Shown piece by piece: positions 54,087-62,017 of a stretch of DNA of 64,000 nt (positions within the stretch are counted from its first letter, which is position 1; each line of letters opens with the position of its first letter). A program made the position numbers and the translations under genes. This stretch comes from Woeseiaceae bacterium (GTDB lineage Bacteria > Pseudomonadota > Gammaproteobacteria > Steroidobacterales > Woeseiaceae). The notes beneath the pieces are model-generated. The model did no database searches. It was not told the DNA's origin and saw only the letters and a list, made by a program, of their open reading frames with translations. The stretch covers positions 43,969 to 107,968 of the forward strand of contig JAJFKS010000014.1 in assembly GCA_021773115.1 (NCBI GenBank), given 5' to 3'.

Positions 54087-54298
54087 CCTATTGGTTCGAT
54101 TGCGGGGCTATGCGCTGTGTTGCGGAGCCATTGGCGGTGGAAGATGGTCTTGAGTTCTGTAGATAGTGGCAGACATTTGAAACGGGTAGGCTGGGCCAGC
54201 TGTTTTGTAATCAGGTCGGTCTGGTACAGAATGTTGCTCAAGGACAGTACGTTCCGGCAGTTCCCCGTTCAATTTGGACGGTATTCAAACGGCAAGAA

Positions 54299-54374
54299 GC
54301 CGGCATAGCTCAGCTGGTAGAGCAACTGCCTTGTAAGCGGTAGGTCCTAGGTTCGACTCCTGGTACCGGCACCA
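54299..54374 (+). tRNA. tRNA-Thr (anticodon TGT) within the element
   Basis: The sequence folds as a cloverleaf. The anticodon stem ACTGC/GCGGT (one T-G wobble) carries loop CTTGTAA, and the T-arm is CTAGG-TTCGACT-CCTGG. The discriminator A and encoded CCA are at 54371-54374. The acceptor stem GCCGGCA pairs with TACCGGC except for a C-A mismatch at position 6-67. It is a lone tRNA gene, convergent with and 15 bases from the DUF3644 gene. It may be element cargo, or the scar of a second integration site. Confidence 0.88.
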
Positions 54375-54389
54375 CTTTTCCGTACCGCC

Positions 54390-55379
54390 TTAATTCTTAG
54401 TGTAGTGCTTGTCCAGCTCCGCCAATATGTTGGGGCTGTAGAATTTCTTCACCGTTCCCGACTTCGTGGTCGGGTCAAGGTACCTACGGCGGCAAAGGTT
54501 CTCGTCTTTTTCCAGCTCAGCCATGATGCCATGAAAGATGGCGTTTTGAAGAAAGTCTGAGTACCGCTTTCGGGCGCGCTGCAGCAGAGTGGGGTAATTC
54601 CACCGCCAGCGCTCCTGCATTTCTTCTTCCGTTAGCGCAATCTTGATCGCATCCTCGGCGGTCCCTTGCTGCACGATTATGGCGGCAGGGTCCTTGGTCT
54701 TCACGAATCGGACCTCGACTTCCATACAGACATTGAAGTCCTGCTTCTCGTCCATCGGGTGCTTAATCTCGCGTTCTGCGATGAACTCCAGTAATCGTTT
54801 GGCCTCAGGGCGGGACTCCTTAAAGATGCTCGTTATCGCCTCTGACGGACTTTGGAATGCCAGCGGCATCAGGAAAAAGTTGTACTGCGAGAGGTCCGCC
54901 CCAAACCACACCTCAGAGCAATGGCTGAAGTTTTTGAGCGATGCGGTCCCGACCTCCTGAATGCGTTTGCCGAGACCGAGCCCAACATGGCTCAGATGAA
55001 CGGCGATATCCCGTATTTCCATCAATATTTCGAGGTTGGAAATGCAGCGCGAATCGATACCGTCGGTCGGGTAAGCATGTATGCGCCCCCAGCAGGCTCG
55101 CACGCCGATGGTGAGCGCATTGCCAGAACGGTTCGTCATTGGCTCATGGTGCTTGCTAGGCGTGCCGTCCTTCCGGGTCTTGGGTTTCCAGATTTCTATC
55201 GCCCGTCGTCCTTCGGATTTGACGATCTTCGCTTTTAGCAACAGCTCCCAAGCATTGAGCATCAAAATCGCAAACGACTCTTCGCGATATCGAAAGCTGG
55301 GCTTGTTGTAGATCTCGATTGCCGCGAGCGCCGCATCGACCGATTTGTCTACAAGATTCATATACTTAGGGCGGGGCAT
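54390..55379 (-). CDS. DUF3644 protein with HEPN-type Rx4H motif
   Basis: The 329-residue product has the DUF3644 N-terminal pattern YNKPSFRYREESFAILMLN followed by AWELLLKAKI. Further on, EILMEIRDIAVHLSH contains R-x4-H (Arg123, His128), the catalytic signature of HEPN ribonucleases. The C-terminal half (about 180-329) has a conserved-looking NYPTLLQRARKRYSDFLQN and ends in SPNILAELDKHY. An RNase toxin or effector role is inferred from the motif and the neighbouring OLD nuclease. I chose ATG 55379, eight bases after AGGA; an in-frame upstream start at 55421 lacks that. It is divergent from the OLD gene across 119 bases. Confidence 0.82.
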   Translation of the reverse strand: MPRPKYMNLVDKSVDAALAAIEIYNKPSFRYREESFAILMLNAWELLLKAKIVKSEGRRAIEIWKPKTRKDGTPSKHHEPMTNRSGNALTIGVRACWGRIHAYPTDGIDSRCISNLEILMEIRDIAVHLSHVGLGLGKRIQEVGTASLKNFSHCSEVWFGADLSQYNFFLMPLAFQSPSEAITSIFKESRPEAKRLLEFIAEREIKHPMDEKQDFNVCMEVEVRFVKTKDPAAIIVQQGTAEDAIKIALTEEEMQERWRWNYPTLLQRARKRYSDFLQNAIFHGIMAELEKDENLCRRRYLDPTTKSGTVKKFYSPNILAELDKHYTKN

Positions 55380-55402
55380 AGCGAAGATCCTAGTACAAAG
55401 AA

Positions 55403-55420
55403 TGGTGATCGCCGTCACCA
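55403..55420. promoter_or_regulatory. Palindrome in the divergent DUF3644-OLD promoter region
   Basis: TGGTGA (55403-55408) and TCACCA (55415-55420) are perfect inverted arms six bases apart, located between the two divergent starts. It could be an operator co-regulating both genes. Confidence 0.4.
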
Positions 55421-55498
55421 ACGTGGCCTGTTTTTACCAATTGTGGGACACTTGCGCCAACAAATTGAGATCCGCTGCCATCGAAAGCGAACAAGTAC

Positions 55499-57322
55499 AT
55501 GAAACTCGTCAGATTCCAAATCACCAACTACCGTAACATCATCGACTCCGGGTGGATTGATGTTGATGACGTAGCTGCTCTCGTAGGTCAGAACGAATGT
55601 GGCAAGAGCAATGTCCTCATGGCGTTGTCGAAGTTGAACTCGTTTGCGGGAGACGAGTATGACTTCAATGAGGATTGGCCAATTGACCTGTGGGGTGAAA
55701 GGAGCAAGGAAGCAATCGTATGTCGCGCTAATTTCACACTTGATGAAACCGAGATAGAGGCGCTAAGCGAGGCCGCGGCTCCAGCAAATGATGTCGCCGA
55801 GGACGATTCGGAGGAAGAAGACGATACGGAAGAAGACGCCGACGCTGACGAGTTCACGTTGCCAGTATCGACAACGACCACTGTCTGGAAGGACTACCAG
55901 AACAAGACCTATGTGTCCTTCGAGCCAGCACTTCCAGAAGGCAGCAACGCCCAAGAAGCCAGGAATTGGGTTGCCAAACGCATTCCGAAATGTGTCTACA
56001 TGGACGACTACTTGATTTTCGACGGATTGCATCCTGACCTACCGGGTCTGGTTGCTCGATACAACGACCCCAACGGGCAGGTTACCCAAGAAGAAGAGAC
56101 CATCCTGATCGCGCTTGAGCTTGCCGCGCTGGACATTGACGATCTAGTCGCAAAGCAGTCTGGCGAGCAGACCCAGCGAGCGTACGACACCAACGCGGCC
56201 TCGCGACACTTGTCGTCGCAATTCAAGGACCGATGGAATCAAAAGGCTGTGAAGTTCGACATACGGGTTGACGGACCGCACCTGAATATCTTCGTCGAGG
56301 ACAAGGGTCTGGAAGCATTCGTGCCGATGAAAGCCCGGTCACGCGGTTTCCAATGGTATGTATCCTTCGTCTGGCGGTTTACGCACGCGAGCCAGGGCGA
56401 ATTCGAAGACTGCATATTGTTGCTCGACGAACCCGGTGTTCACCTACACCATGCGGGTCATCAAGACTTGCTCGACTTTATTGAGATCCTGTCGGAGACT
56501 AACACTGCCGTCTATACGACACACTTAGCCACGATGCTAGATCTCGGAAAGCCGGAGCGGTTGCGGATAATGGAAGTTCACGAACACCACGGACGAGTCA
56601 TCAACAGCATGGTCAGTACGCAGAAAAAGCCGATGATGGTAATTGAGGCAGCATTGAACCTCGCGGGCGGAATGAGTGGCTTGCTGGGTAGTCGGCAGAA
56701 TCTCGTCGTCGAAGGCGGGCAGGATGCCGTTATTCTGAACAAACTATCGAGCGTGCTAATCAATTCCGGTGAGGAAGGATTGTCGGACCGTATCTACCTA
56801 CTACCTGCGCTCGGTGCGCCGAACACTCCAATGTATGCAGGATTCATGGTTGGTAATGGATTTGATGCAGGGGTCTTGCTGGATACCGATGAGGAAGGCG
56901 AAAAGGCCCGGAAGAAGATAAAGGAGCTGTATCTCGATGACCTTTCTGCTACGCAGAAATCCAAGTTCCGAGTGCTAATGCTGAAGGACGCAGCAGGAAT
57001 CAAGCAGAACGAGGCCGCAATCGAAGATTTATTCCCGGCCAAATTCTACCTCGAATGTGTGAATGAAGCATACGGCACCAATCTCGCGGAAGCTGATTTG
57101 CCCGACGACGGTAGCGATCAAATCTGCAAGCGTATAGAAGCGGTGTTGAAGGATCGGGGCAGGATAACCAAGTCGCTCGACAAGGCAATTGTCATGAAGG
57201 CGTTGCAGAAACGCTTCAATGGTATGAAAGAGAAGAGTGACCTTCCGACCGGGACAGCGACCAAGGCACGAAAATTATTCGACAAGATCAATTCGGTTTT
57301 TGCTGACGATAAGACGGAATAG
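55499..57322 (+). CDS. OLD-family ATPase/TOPRIM endonuclease
   Basis: OLD proteins are ABC-type ATPases fused to a TOPRIM nuclease and act in phage defence (P2 Old, GajA, retron-linked and PARIS-like systems). The 607-residue product has Walker A GQNECGKS (30-37), an acidic low-complexity insert (about 101-118) and Walker B LLLDEP (307-312). The switch histidine is His342 in VYTTH. The TOPRIM domain has the glutamate in VVEGG (Glu405) and DTD (Asp462/Asp464) for metal binding. No UvrD-type helicase (GajB) follows, so it is not a standard Gabija pair. It starts at ATG 55499 and has 788 bases of non-coding DNA after it. Confidence 0.9.
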   Translation: MKLVRFQITNYRNIIDSGWIDVDDVAALVGQNECGKSNVLMALSKLNSFAGDEYDFNEDWPIDLWGERSKEAIVCRANFTLDETEIEALSEAAAPANDVAEDDSEEEDDTEEDADADEFTLPVSTTTTVWKDYQNKTYVSFEPALPEGSNAQEARNWVAKRIPKCVYMDDYLIFDGLHPDLPGLVARYNDPNGQVTQEEETILIALELAALDIDDLVAKQSGEQTQRAYDTNAASRHLSSQFKDRWNQKAVKFDIRVDGPHLNIFVEDKGLEAFVPMKARSRGFQWYVSFVWRFTHASQGEFEDCILLLDEPGVHLHHAGHQDLLDFIEILSETNTAVYTTHLATMLDLGKPERLRIMEVHEHHGRVINSMVSTQKKPMMVIEAALNLAGGMSGLLGSRQNLVVEGGQDAVILNKLSSVLINSGEEGLSDRIYLLPALGAPNTPMYAGFMVGNGFDAGVLLDTDEEGEKARKKIKELYLDDLSATQKSKFRVLMLKDAAGIKQNEAAIEDLFPAKFYLECVNEAYGTNLAEADLPDDGSDQICKRIEAVLKDRGRITKSLDKAIVMKALQKRFNGMKEKSDLPTGTATKARKLFDKINSVFADDKTE

Positions 57323-58110
57323 CGAGGCATCATTTAAGGGGGAAGTAAACAACCCAAACTGGGGGTTCGACGAACGTTCCCACGCAGGCAACACTCGAAG
57401 CGGGCACCGGTGTGACGCGATTGGGCGAGAGCCTGGGCCAGCACTTTGCGCACACAACGAGATTTCGTCAGTTTGAACGATGGCGTCGTGGATAAACACG
57501 CGCCAACCCCAGGGTACGCAAGACCACGTTTGACTCACAATCAGAGCGCCGGTTTTGCCAGTCACGCCAAGTAGCGCTATTATAGTTTGCAATTGTTAGC
57601 CGAGCGCGGAGCTTGCACCAAGCTTGGCAATAGAGAAATTTTATCGACTGACTGCGCCAAAGGCTAGTAGTTGGTCAAGCGTCTTCAAGGGTTCGGCAGC
57701 AGACGCGGGTGACCAAAAGTCACTGAACCCTCCCTTAGATTGTAGTGCCCGTGCGAGTGTGCGCTGATGTAATCAGTTCTGCCGCACAATGAAACGACGC
57801 ACTCACATTGTTCGCTGTGCTTTCGCAAAGTGCGGCAGGTGTAAGTTCATCTTGTCGTCGTTTCATTGTGGAAGCAACTGCCCCAGCCGTGTTCGCTAAT
57901 TCTTGCCGCCGCGAGATTTTGACCGGCATTTTAGGTTGGCATGTTTTGCCGCCAGCCCCTATTTCAAATTTCAGGTTTATCGTCGATTTCCGAGAGGACT
58001 CGATCGCGACCTCGTAACGCATTCTATTTGCGGCAGCCGGACAACAAACTCTCAATCGGATCCCGGGTTCGCGCGTCGCAATTTCGGTCGGGATCCGAAT
58101 GGAGTTTCTT
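57323..58110. other. Non-coding stretch after the OLD gene
   Basis: Frames on both strands are short or lack start signals. The longest, a minus-strand frame at 57735-58124, looks like chance. The right end carries an inverted repeat (58057-58097) just before the next gene. I see no tRNA, terminator or known repeat in the rest. Confidence 0.6.
58057..58097. promoter_or_regulatory. Inverted repeat before the HTH gene
   Basis: CGGATCCCG (58057-58065) and CGGGATCCG (58089-58097) are perfect 9-bp inverted arms 23 bases apart. They end 13 bases before ATG 58111 and close to its GGAG. This placement suits an operator or a leader hairpin controlling the gene. Confidence 0.5.
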
Positions 58111-58413
58111 ATGTCACAGGACAAGGTCAGTCAACTGAATAGGGAACGTGACGCGCTACAAACCATGTATGGCTTGTATATGCGGCACCGTCAGTTGGCT
58201 GAAGTAATGAATATCTCTAGCAAGAGCTTGAGCAACACCATGCGTCGTTCGCAAGAACCCAACATCGTTTATCTGCGACGTAACACGGTTCGGCTGGGTC
58301 GTCGTATTCGATACCCGGTGCTTTGCGTCGCCGAAGCCCTGGTGCTTGACGACGATGAACTGGCGCGACGACTGAGGGAGTGCGATGCCGGAGGATCAAC
58401 TCATGAGCAATGA
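58111..58413 (+). CDS. AlpA/MerR-like DNA-binding protein of the element
   Basis: The 100-residue product has a predicted helix-turn-helix at about 25-55 (RHRQLAEVMNISSKSLSNTMRR) and the wing-like YLRRNTVRLGRRIRYPVLCVAEALV, as in AlpA-type regulators. I chose ATG 58111 with GGAG six bases upstream rather than ATG 58099. The preceding inverted repeat suggests self-regulation. It overlaps the next gene by 11 bases. A regulator or excisionase role is inferred. Confidence 0.65.
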   Translation: MSQDKVSQLNRERDALQTMYGLYMRHRQLAEVMNISSKSLSNTMRRSQEPNIVYLRRNTVRLGRRIRYPVLCVAEALVLDDDELARRLRECDAGGSTHEQ

Positions 58414-58717
58414 TCAATTTCCGATGGCGGAGTTTTTCGCGTTTCTGTTGTGGTATCTCAAGCAGGAATACCTCACCGCAAACGAGTGTACTGCGTTGGT
58501 GTACCTCGGTTGCCTGGCGGACCGGGATGGTTGCGGGCATGTGCAGTTTGAACGAATGTCAAAACGATTCGGTCGTGTGCCGAATTGCTGTCGTCGGTAT
58601 CTGCACCGTGCGAAACGACACGGCGTCATCGAACGCTGGAAGCCGGATGGCGAAGGTGGTGCGGCATTTCGATTGTTCGTGCCGCCCGTCGATGCCGGCG
58701 AGGTTGCCAACGAATAA
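58403..58717 (+). CDS. Helix-turn-helix protein (HTH_36-like) of the element
   Basis: The 104-residue product starts at ATG 58403, eight bases after GGAGG; the upstream ATG 58385 is less likely. The region of about 14-95 (LLWYLKQEYLTANECTALVYL then RMSKRFGRVPNCCRRYLHRAKRHGVIERW) reads as a winged helix of the kind found at the N-terminus of plasmid replication and phage regulatory proteins. It overlaps the previous gene and is probably co-transcribed with it. Exact function is unknown. Confidence 0.65.
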   Translation: MSNDQFPMAEFFAFLLWYLKQEYLTANECTALVYLGCLADRDGCGHVQFERMSKRFGRVPNCCRRYLHRAKRHGVIERWKPDGEGGAAFRLFVPPVDAGEVANE

Positions 58718-59292
58718 GTTTTACGCCGCTGGTCGATTACCAGCACCCGCCGACTCTACGTCGGCACCCCAGTGCTCTGCCGTTAATCATGAGCACGGGT
58801 CTTTGACCCAACGGCACCCAACGATTGTCGGGCCTTTTGGTGCTGCAATCGAGACCGATCCGATCAACAAGGCGTTCTGCCGCCGTTATCGGATTGCGAC
58901 GGGAGTCTGGTGCAACGCGATCGCGACAGTTTGTGGTTGATTGACCCAGCACAACCGTACCGCGCCGGTCTCTAGGATCGCGAAGCGACTTAGAGACGGC
59001 GGCGACTGGGCCAGCAATTGGTCTTTCTATCAACGGGTTAGCTGCGCCACTCGGCGTGCAAACTCGAATTCGGACACTGAGCCGGCAAGGCTTCTCGTGA
59101 AGAAGTTGCGCCACCACTCGCCCCACCGCTTGTTCGAGCGGTCCAAGGGTGCCCTGGCTCAGATAGGTCCGAGCGTATCTGCAAATGGCATTCGCCGTTT
59201 GCCGCAACCACACCGCGACCGGCGGTCCATCCGGTTTAAAACTCAACAGTTTGCGGGGCAGTTTGTGGTTGCATTTTGAACGGGAGATGGAC
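58718..59292. other. Non-coding stretch before the second recombinase
   Basis: A 205-codon minus-strand frame (58737-59354) spans it but overlaps the recombinase start and has no family features, so I treat it as chance. A 12-base direct repeat CAGTTTGTGGTT occurs at both ends (near 58927 and 59262), which could be recombinase-related. Nothing else is recognised. Confidence 0.5.
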
Positions 59293-60240
59293 GTGCGAAA
59301 AGTAGGTGGTGGACGAAATTTTGGTTGGGGCAAGCAAATGGAATGGGCGGGCAAGCAGGCACTTCGTGCCGCGTTCGGTGGTGGACACTATGGCACGGTG
59401 GCCAGCCATGCGGCGCGTTGGCGCAAGTTCTGTGAATGGTCTCGCGAGCAGGGTGTTCGCGATGCGCGAGACGTCTCACGTTCAGAGCTGGCCCAGTTTG
59501 CCGAGCATCTGTCACAGCAGGCGGGCAAGGGCATCAGCAATGGTTATGCGAAGAATCAACTGACATCTGTCAACGTGGTCCTCGAATCACTGCGCGGTGA
59601 TCGGGCGTTGTGGGTCAGACCGAGCGACTACATCGGTCAGCGATCGAGCGTCCGAACCGATGCTCCAGTTGGATTGGATCGTGATCGGGTTCAGCCGGTC
59701 ATCGAGCGCCTCGTTGCCCAGGGCAAGGACCGCGTTGTCGCAGTCGTATTGTTGTGTCGTGAGTTTGGATTACGCCGTAAAGAAGCCTCCTTGCTCGACC
59801 TGCGACTCGCGAGTCATCAAGCGGGTCAGTTGGGTCAGATCAATGTGGTCGCTGGTACCAAGGGCGGTCGCGGTCGAAGCGTCAATCGCTGGGTGCCCGC
59901 AACCGACGCTGGACGGGCTGCGATTCAATTCGCGGAACGTGCCGCCGAGGGCAATGCGAATTTGGTGCCCGCTGGCAGGAACCTGGCGCAGTGGTTGACC
60001 TACGTGTCGAAGCACTGGAGCCGAAGTGCGAAGCCTCTCAATGGCGGATCGCTGCGCGACCTTCGAGCGGCGTATGCCTGTGATCGCTACACGCTGCTCA
60101 CCAAAGCACCGGCGCCCGTGATTGCCGGTCAACGCATCGCCAACACCGCAGTCGATCAGGCCGCACGACAGGTACTAGCACAGGAGCTGGGACACCGTCG
60201 AACAACAGTGCTGGTTTCGTACATCGGGTCGTCCCGATGA
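59293..60240 (+). CDS. Second tyrosine recombinase (Integrase_1-like)
   Basis: The 315-residue product has an N-terminal SAM-like domain (about 30-105) and a catalytic domain. Arg I lies in GLRRKEASLLDL (about 161). The box II region reads RDLR (255-258), with arginine where HxxR recombinases have histidine. LGH is at 299-301 and the tyrosine nucleophile is Tyr310 in VSYIG. This resembles ICE-borne integrase-domain proteins more than XerC/D. I chose GTG 59293, seven bases after GGGAG; ATG 59287 is too close to it. It overlaps the IWRRW gene as ATGA. Confidence 0.85.
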   Translation: MRKVGGGRNFGWGKQMEWAGKQALRAAFGGGHYGTVASHAARWRKFCEWSREQGVRDARDVSRSELAQFAEHLSQQAGKGISNGYAKNQLTSVNVVLESLRGDRALWVRPSDYIGQRSSVRTDAPVGLDRDRVQPVIERLVAQGKDRVVAVVLLCREFGLRRKEASLLDLRLASHQAGQLGQINVVAGTKGGRGRSVNRWVPATDAGRAAIQFAERAAEGNANLVPAGRNLAQWLTYVSKHWSRSAKPLNGGSLRDLRAAYACDRYTLLTKAPAPVIAGQRIANTAVDQAARQVLAQELGHRRTTVLVSYIGSSR

Positions 60241-60569
60241 GTGGGCCGAAAAACGCCGATCAGGCGGGTCGCCTGGCGGTGCAGTTACTCAAGCGTTCTC
60301 TTCCGGGGCATTCCGTCGTTGTTCGCCGCGAATGTCAGCGCGCCGCAGGAATTGCTGCTGTCATTTGGAGGCGCTGGCACGTCGGGCCGTGGCAATGGAA
60401 ATGCAAACACGTTCGATGGTTCTTGGAGCATCGCATGAGTCAATACCGGGGCTGGACGCGTTACCGTTACTGGCTAACGCTCGAGCGACTGTTGCAAGCA
60501 ATCGAAAGACTTGAGGATTGGCGGCCACATCTGAACGGTGCGTGGCGGTCGCCGCACGAGCGCCGGTAG
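60237..60569 (+). CDS. Small element protein of the IWRRW family, copy 2
   Basis: The 110-residue product shares VIWRRWHVGPWQ, HVRWFLEHR, TRYRYWLTLER and DWRPHLNGAW with the 130-residue protein at 52940-53332. Its N-terminal 35 residues are only loosely similar. The start codon overlaps the recombinase stop as ATGA, so the two are co-translated. Conserved W, R and H positions suggest a nucleic-acid-binding or recombinase-partner role, which is inference. Confidence 0.78.
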   Translation: MSGPKNADQAGRLAVQLLKRSLPGHSVVVRRECQRAAGIAAVIWRRWHVGPWQWKCKHVRWFLEHRMSQYRGWTRYRYWLTLERLLQAIERLEDWRPHLNGAWRSPHERR

Positions 60570-61427
60570 CGCGATTGCTGGTCGGTCTTGTGCCATCCTC
60601 GTCAACTTTCGGTCGACGAATGCGACGAATACACGCCGGTTCCACAAACCGCGTTTGCGCGAATTCTCAACAGTGCCAGAGCCAACTTGCTGGTTGACGG
60701 TGACAACGTGAGCAATCAATCAACCTCGAGCACGGCAGCCTCGAACGCCGTGAAGTCCGCTTGGGAAAACGGATTTTTGTCAAACAAGGGATTCGCGCGC
60801 TCCGCTCGCATCCCCTCGAATCGGCATTATTGGTCGATTTGTCTAGATTTGGGATTTGACCCGCACCCAAGGGCGTTATAGTTTTCGCCGAGAACCGCCA
60901 TTGCCAAGGCTCGCACTAAAGACGAGTCCATGCGTGAGTCGGTTGATGAAGCCGAATTGCGCACGATGAGAGGATGGGCAATGCGGACAAGATGCCGACG
61001 GCGCGGTTACGCGGCCGGTGCACGCCGACATTGCGGTAGGGCGATTGGCGCCTGAACTCGCAACGCGCCTACCGGCGTTCTATCGACGAGACGACCCTCC
61101 CACACGCGCGTGTTTAAGAGCGATGGGAGTGAACACTATGGCGGTTGCGGTCGCTATCGTTTCAAGCAACAACGGCTTCATTTGCGCAGCATCTTCGAGA
61201 GATGCTTCGTGGGTTCAAGCAAACCCCGGTCCGGATTTTGTCGGCCGCGCTCTGCCGTTCGGCACGCGATCGCTCCGTCCTTCACCGCACACCACCGTGC
61301 ACATGGCGTCTCAAAACTGCCGACTGATAAGCCGCGATCTGCCGGTCGACGGCAAGACCCCTCGTGCCACCGGCGACGCTTTCCGTCGACCGGCGTGGAG
61401 CCCACAGGGGTTACGGAGAATAAGAAT
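60570..61427. other. Long non-coding stretch before the DUF2857-like gene
   Basis: In 858 bases I find no frame with a Shine-Dalgarno and recognisable content; frames at 60588-60881 and 61018-61440 look like chance. The 61428 gene's frame is open from 61110, but that part lacks family features. The region could hold an origin, an RNA or a decayed parA/dnaB/parB module, but I see no direct sign of these. Confidence 0.55.
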
Positions 61428-62015
61428 ATGCGCTACCTGAACCCGGAGACTTTCTTGAACCAATCCCTGGTCCAGTATGCGTTGCATTGTTCTGCTACGA
61501 AGTCGGTAAAAGCCCTGGCGGCCTTAGGCATCGAGCCTGAGGATCTTCGCGACCTTCTGCAGATGAACGGGGAAGACATTGCGCGTTTAACAACGGTGAA
61601 GGAATCGCTGTTCAAAGTTCAATTCGATCAAGAGCTGTGGCGACGCCGACGATCCGAAATCCTGGTGGCGGGTTCGGATCGACAATTGTGCAATGCGCTG
61701 ATTGCCGCGGGCGCACCTCGCTCGATGATTGAGCGATGGTGGCCGACGCGCCACGCGGACTACGCACACTTGCGCCGCGTCTGGGGTACCGCCGGCACCG
61801 GGCGTCCGCGCAAGGCGACGGAGGAGGAAGAGCAACTGCTATGGCAGGAGTGGTCGGCCATTTTGGCGGGGCGATCGTTTGAGACACTGGGTGCGCGCGA
61901 CTATCTGGAACTCCACGAGCGCACCGATATCAATCTGGATGTGATCTGGTCGGTCACGAACGGCTGGGTCAGCGACGGTTGCGTCGATAGCAAATCGCGC
62001 GGCGTAGGAACTTAG
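61428..62015 (+). CDS. DUF2857-like (STY4526-type) ICE protein
   Basis: The 195-residue product starts at ATG 61428, nine bases after GGAG. Its N-terminus LNQSLVQYALHCSATKSVKALAALG with IEPEDLRDLLQM matches the DUF2857 pattern of proteins that precede the TIGR03761 gene in SPI-7-like ICEs. The middle holds a helix-turn-helix-like CNALIAAGAPRSMIERWW. The next gene starts three bases after its stop. Function in ICE maintenance is inferred from synteny; no catalytic motif is visible. Confidence 0.75.
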   Translation: MRYLNPETFLNQSLVQYALHCSATKSVKALAALGIEPEDLRDLLQMNGEDIARLTTVKESLFKVQFDQELWRRRRSEILVAGSDRQLCNALIAAGAPRSMIERWWPTRHADYAHLRRVWGTAGTGRPRKATEEEEQLLWQEWSAILAGRSFETLGARDYLELHERTDINLDVIWSVTNGWVSDGCVDSKSRGVGT

Positions 62016-62017
62016 CC

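Larger units (their letters stand above)
53333..54298. other. Sparse region of the element between the integrase operon and tRNA-Thr
   Basis: No convincing gene of normal size is seen in these 966 bases. Notable items are a possible 51-residue frame at 53536-53691, a perfect inverted repeat CGTACTA/TAGTACG (53573-53591), an operator-like palindrome TGCGATC-GTT-GATCGCA (53993-54009) and a terminator-like hairpin at 54061-54086. Longer frames here have atypical composition and no Shine-Dalgarno. Confidence 0.6.

Noticed and set aside
55499..57322. Gabija (GajAB) assignment for the OLD gene
   Set aside because: Gabija needs a UvrD-like helicase directly next to the OLD gene; the 788 bases downstream are non-coding and the divergent neighbour is DUF3644.
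57735..58124. 129-codon minus-strand frame after the OLD gene
   Set aside because: No recognisable domain, and it overlaps the inverted repeat and the start of the plus-strand HTH gene, which has better signals.
58737..59354. 205-codon minus-strand frame in the element
   Set aside because: It overlaps the recombinase start, lacks a Shine-Dalgarno and family features, and has a composition typical of an antisense chance frame in GC-rich DNA.
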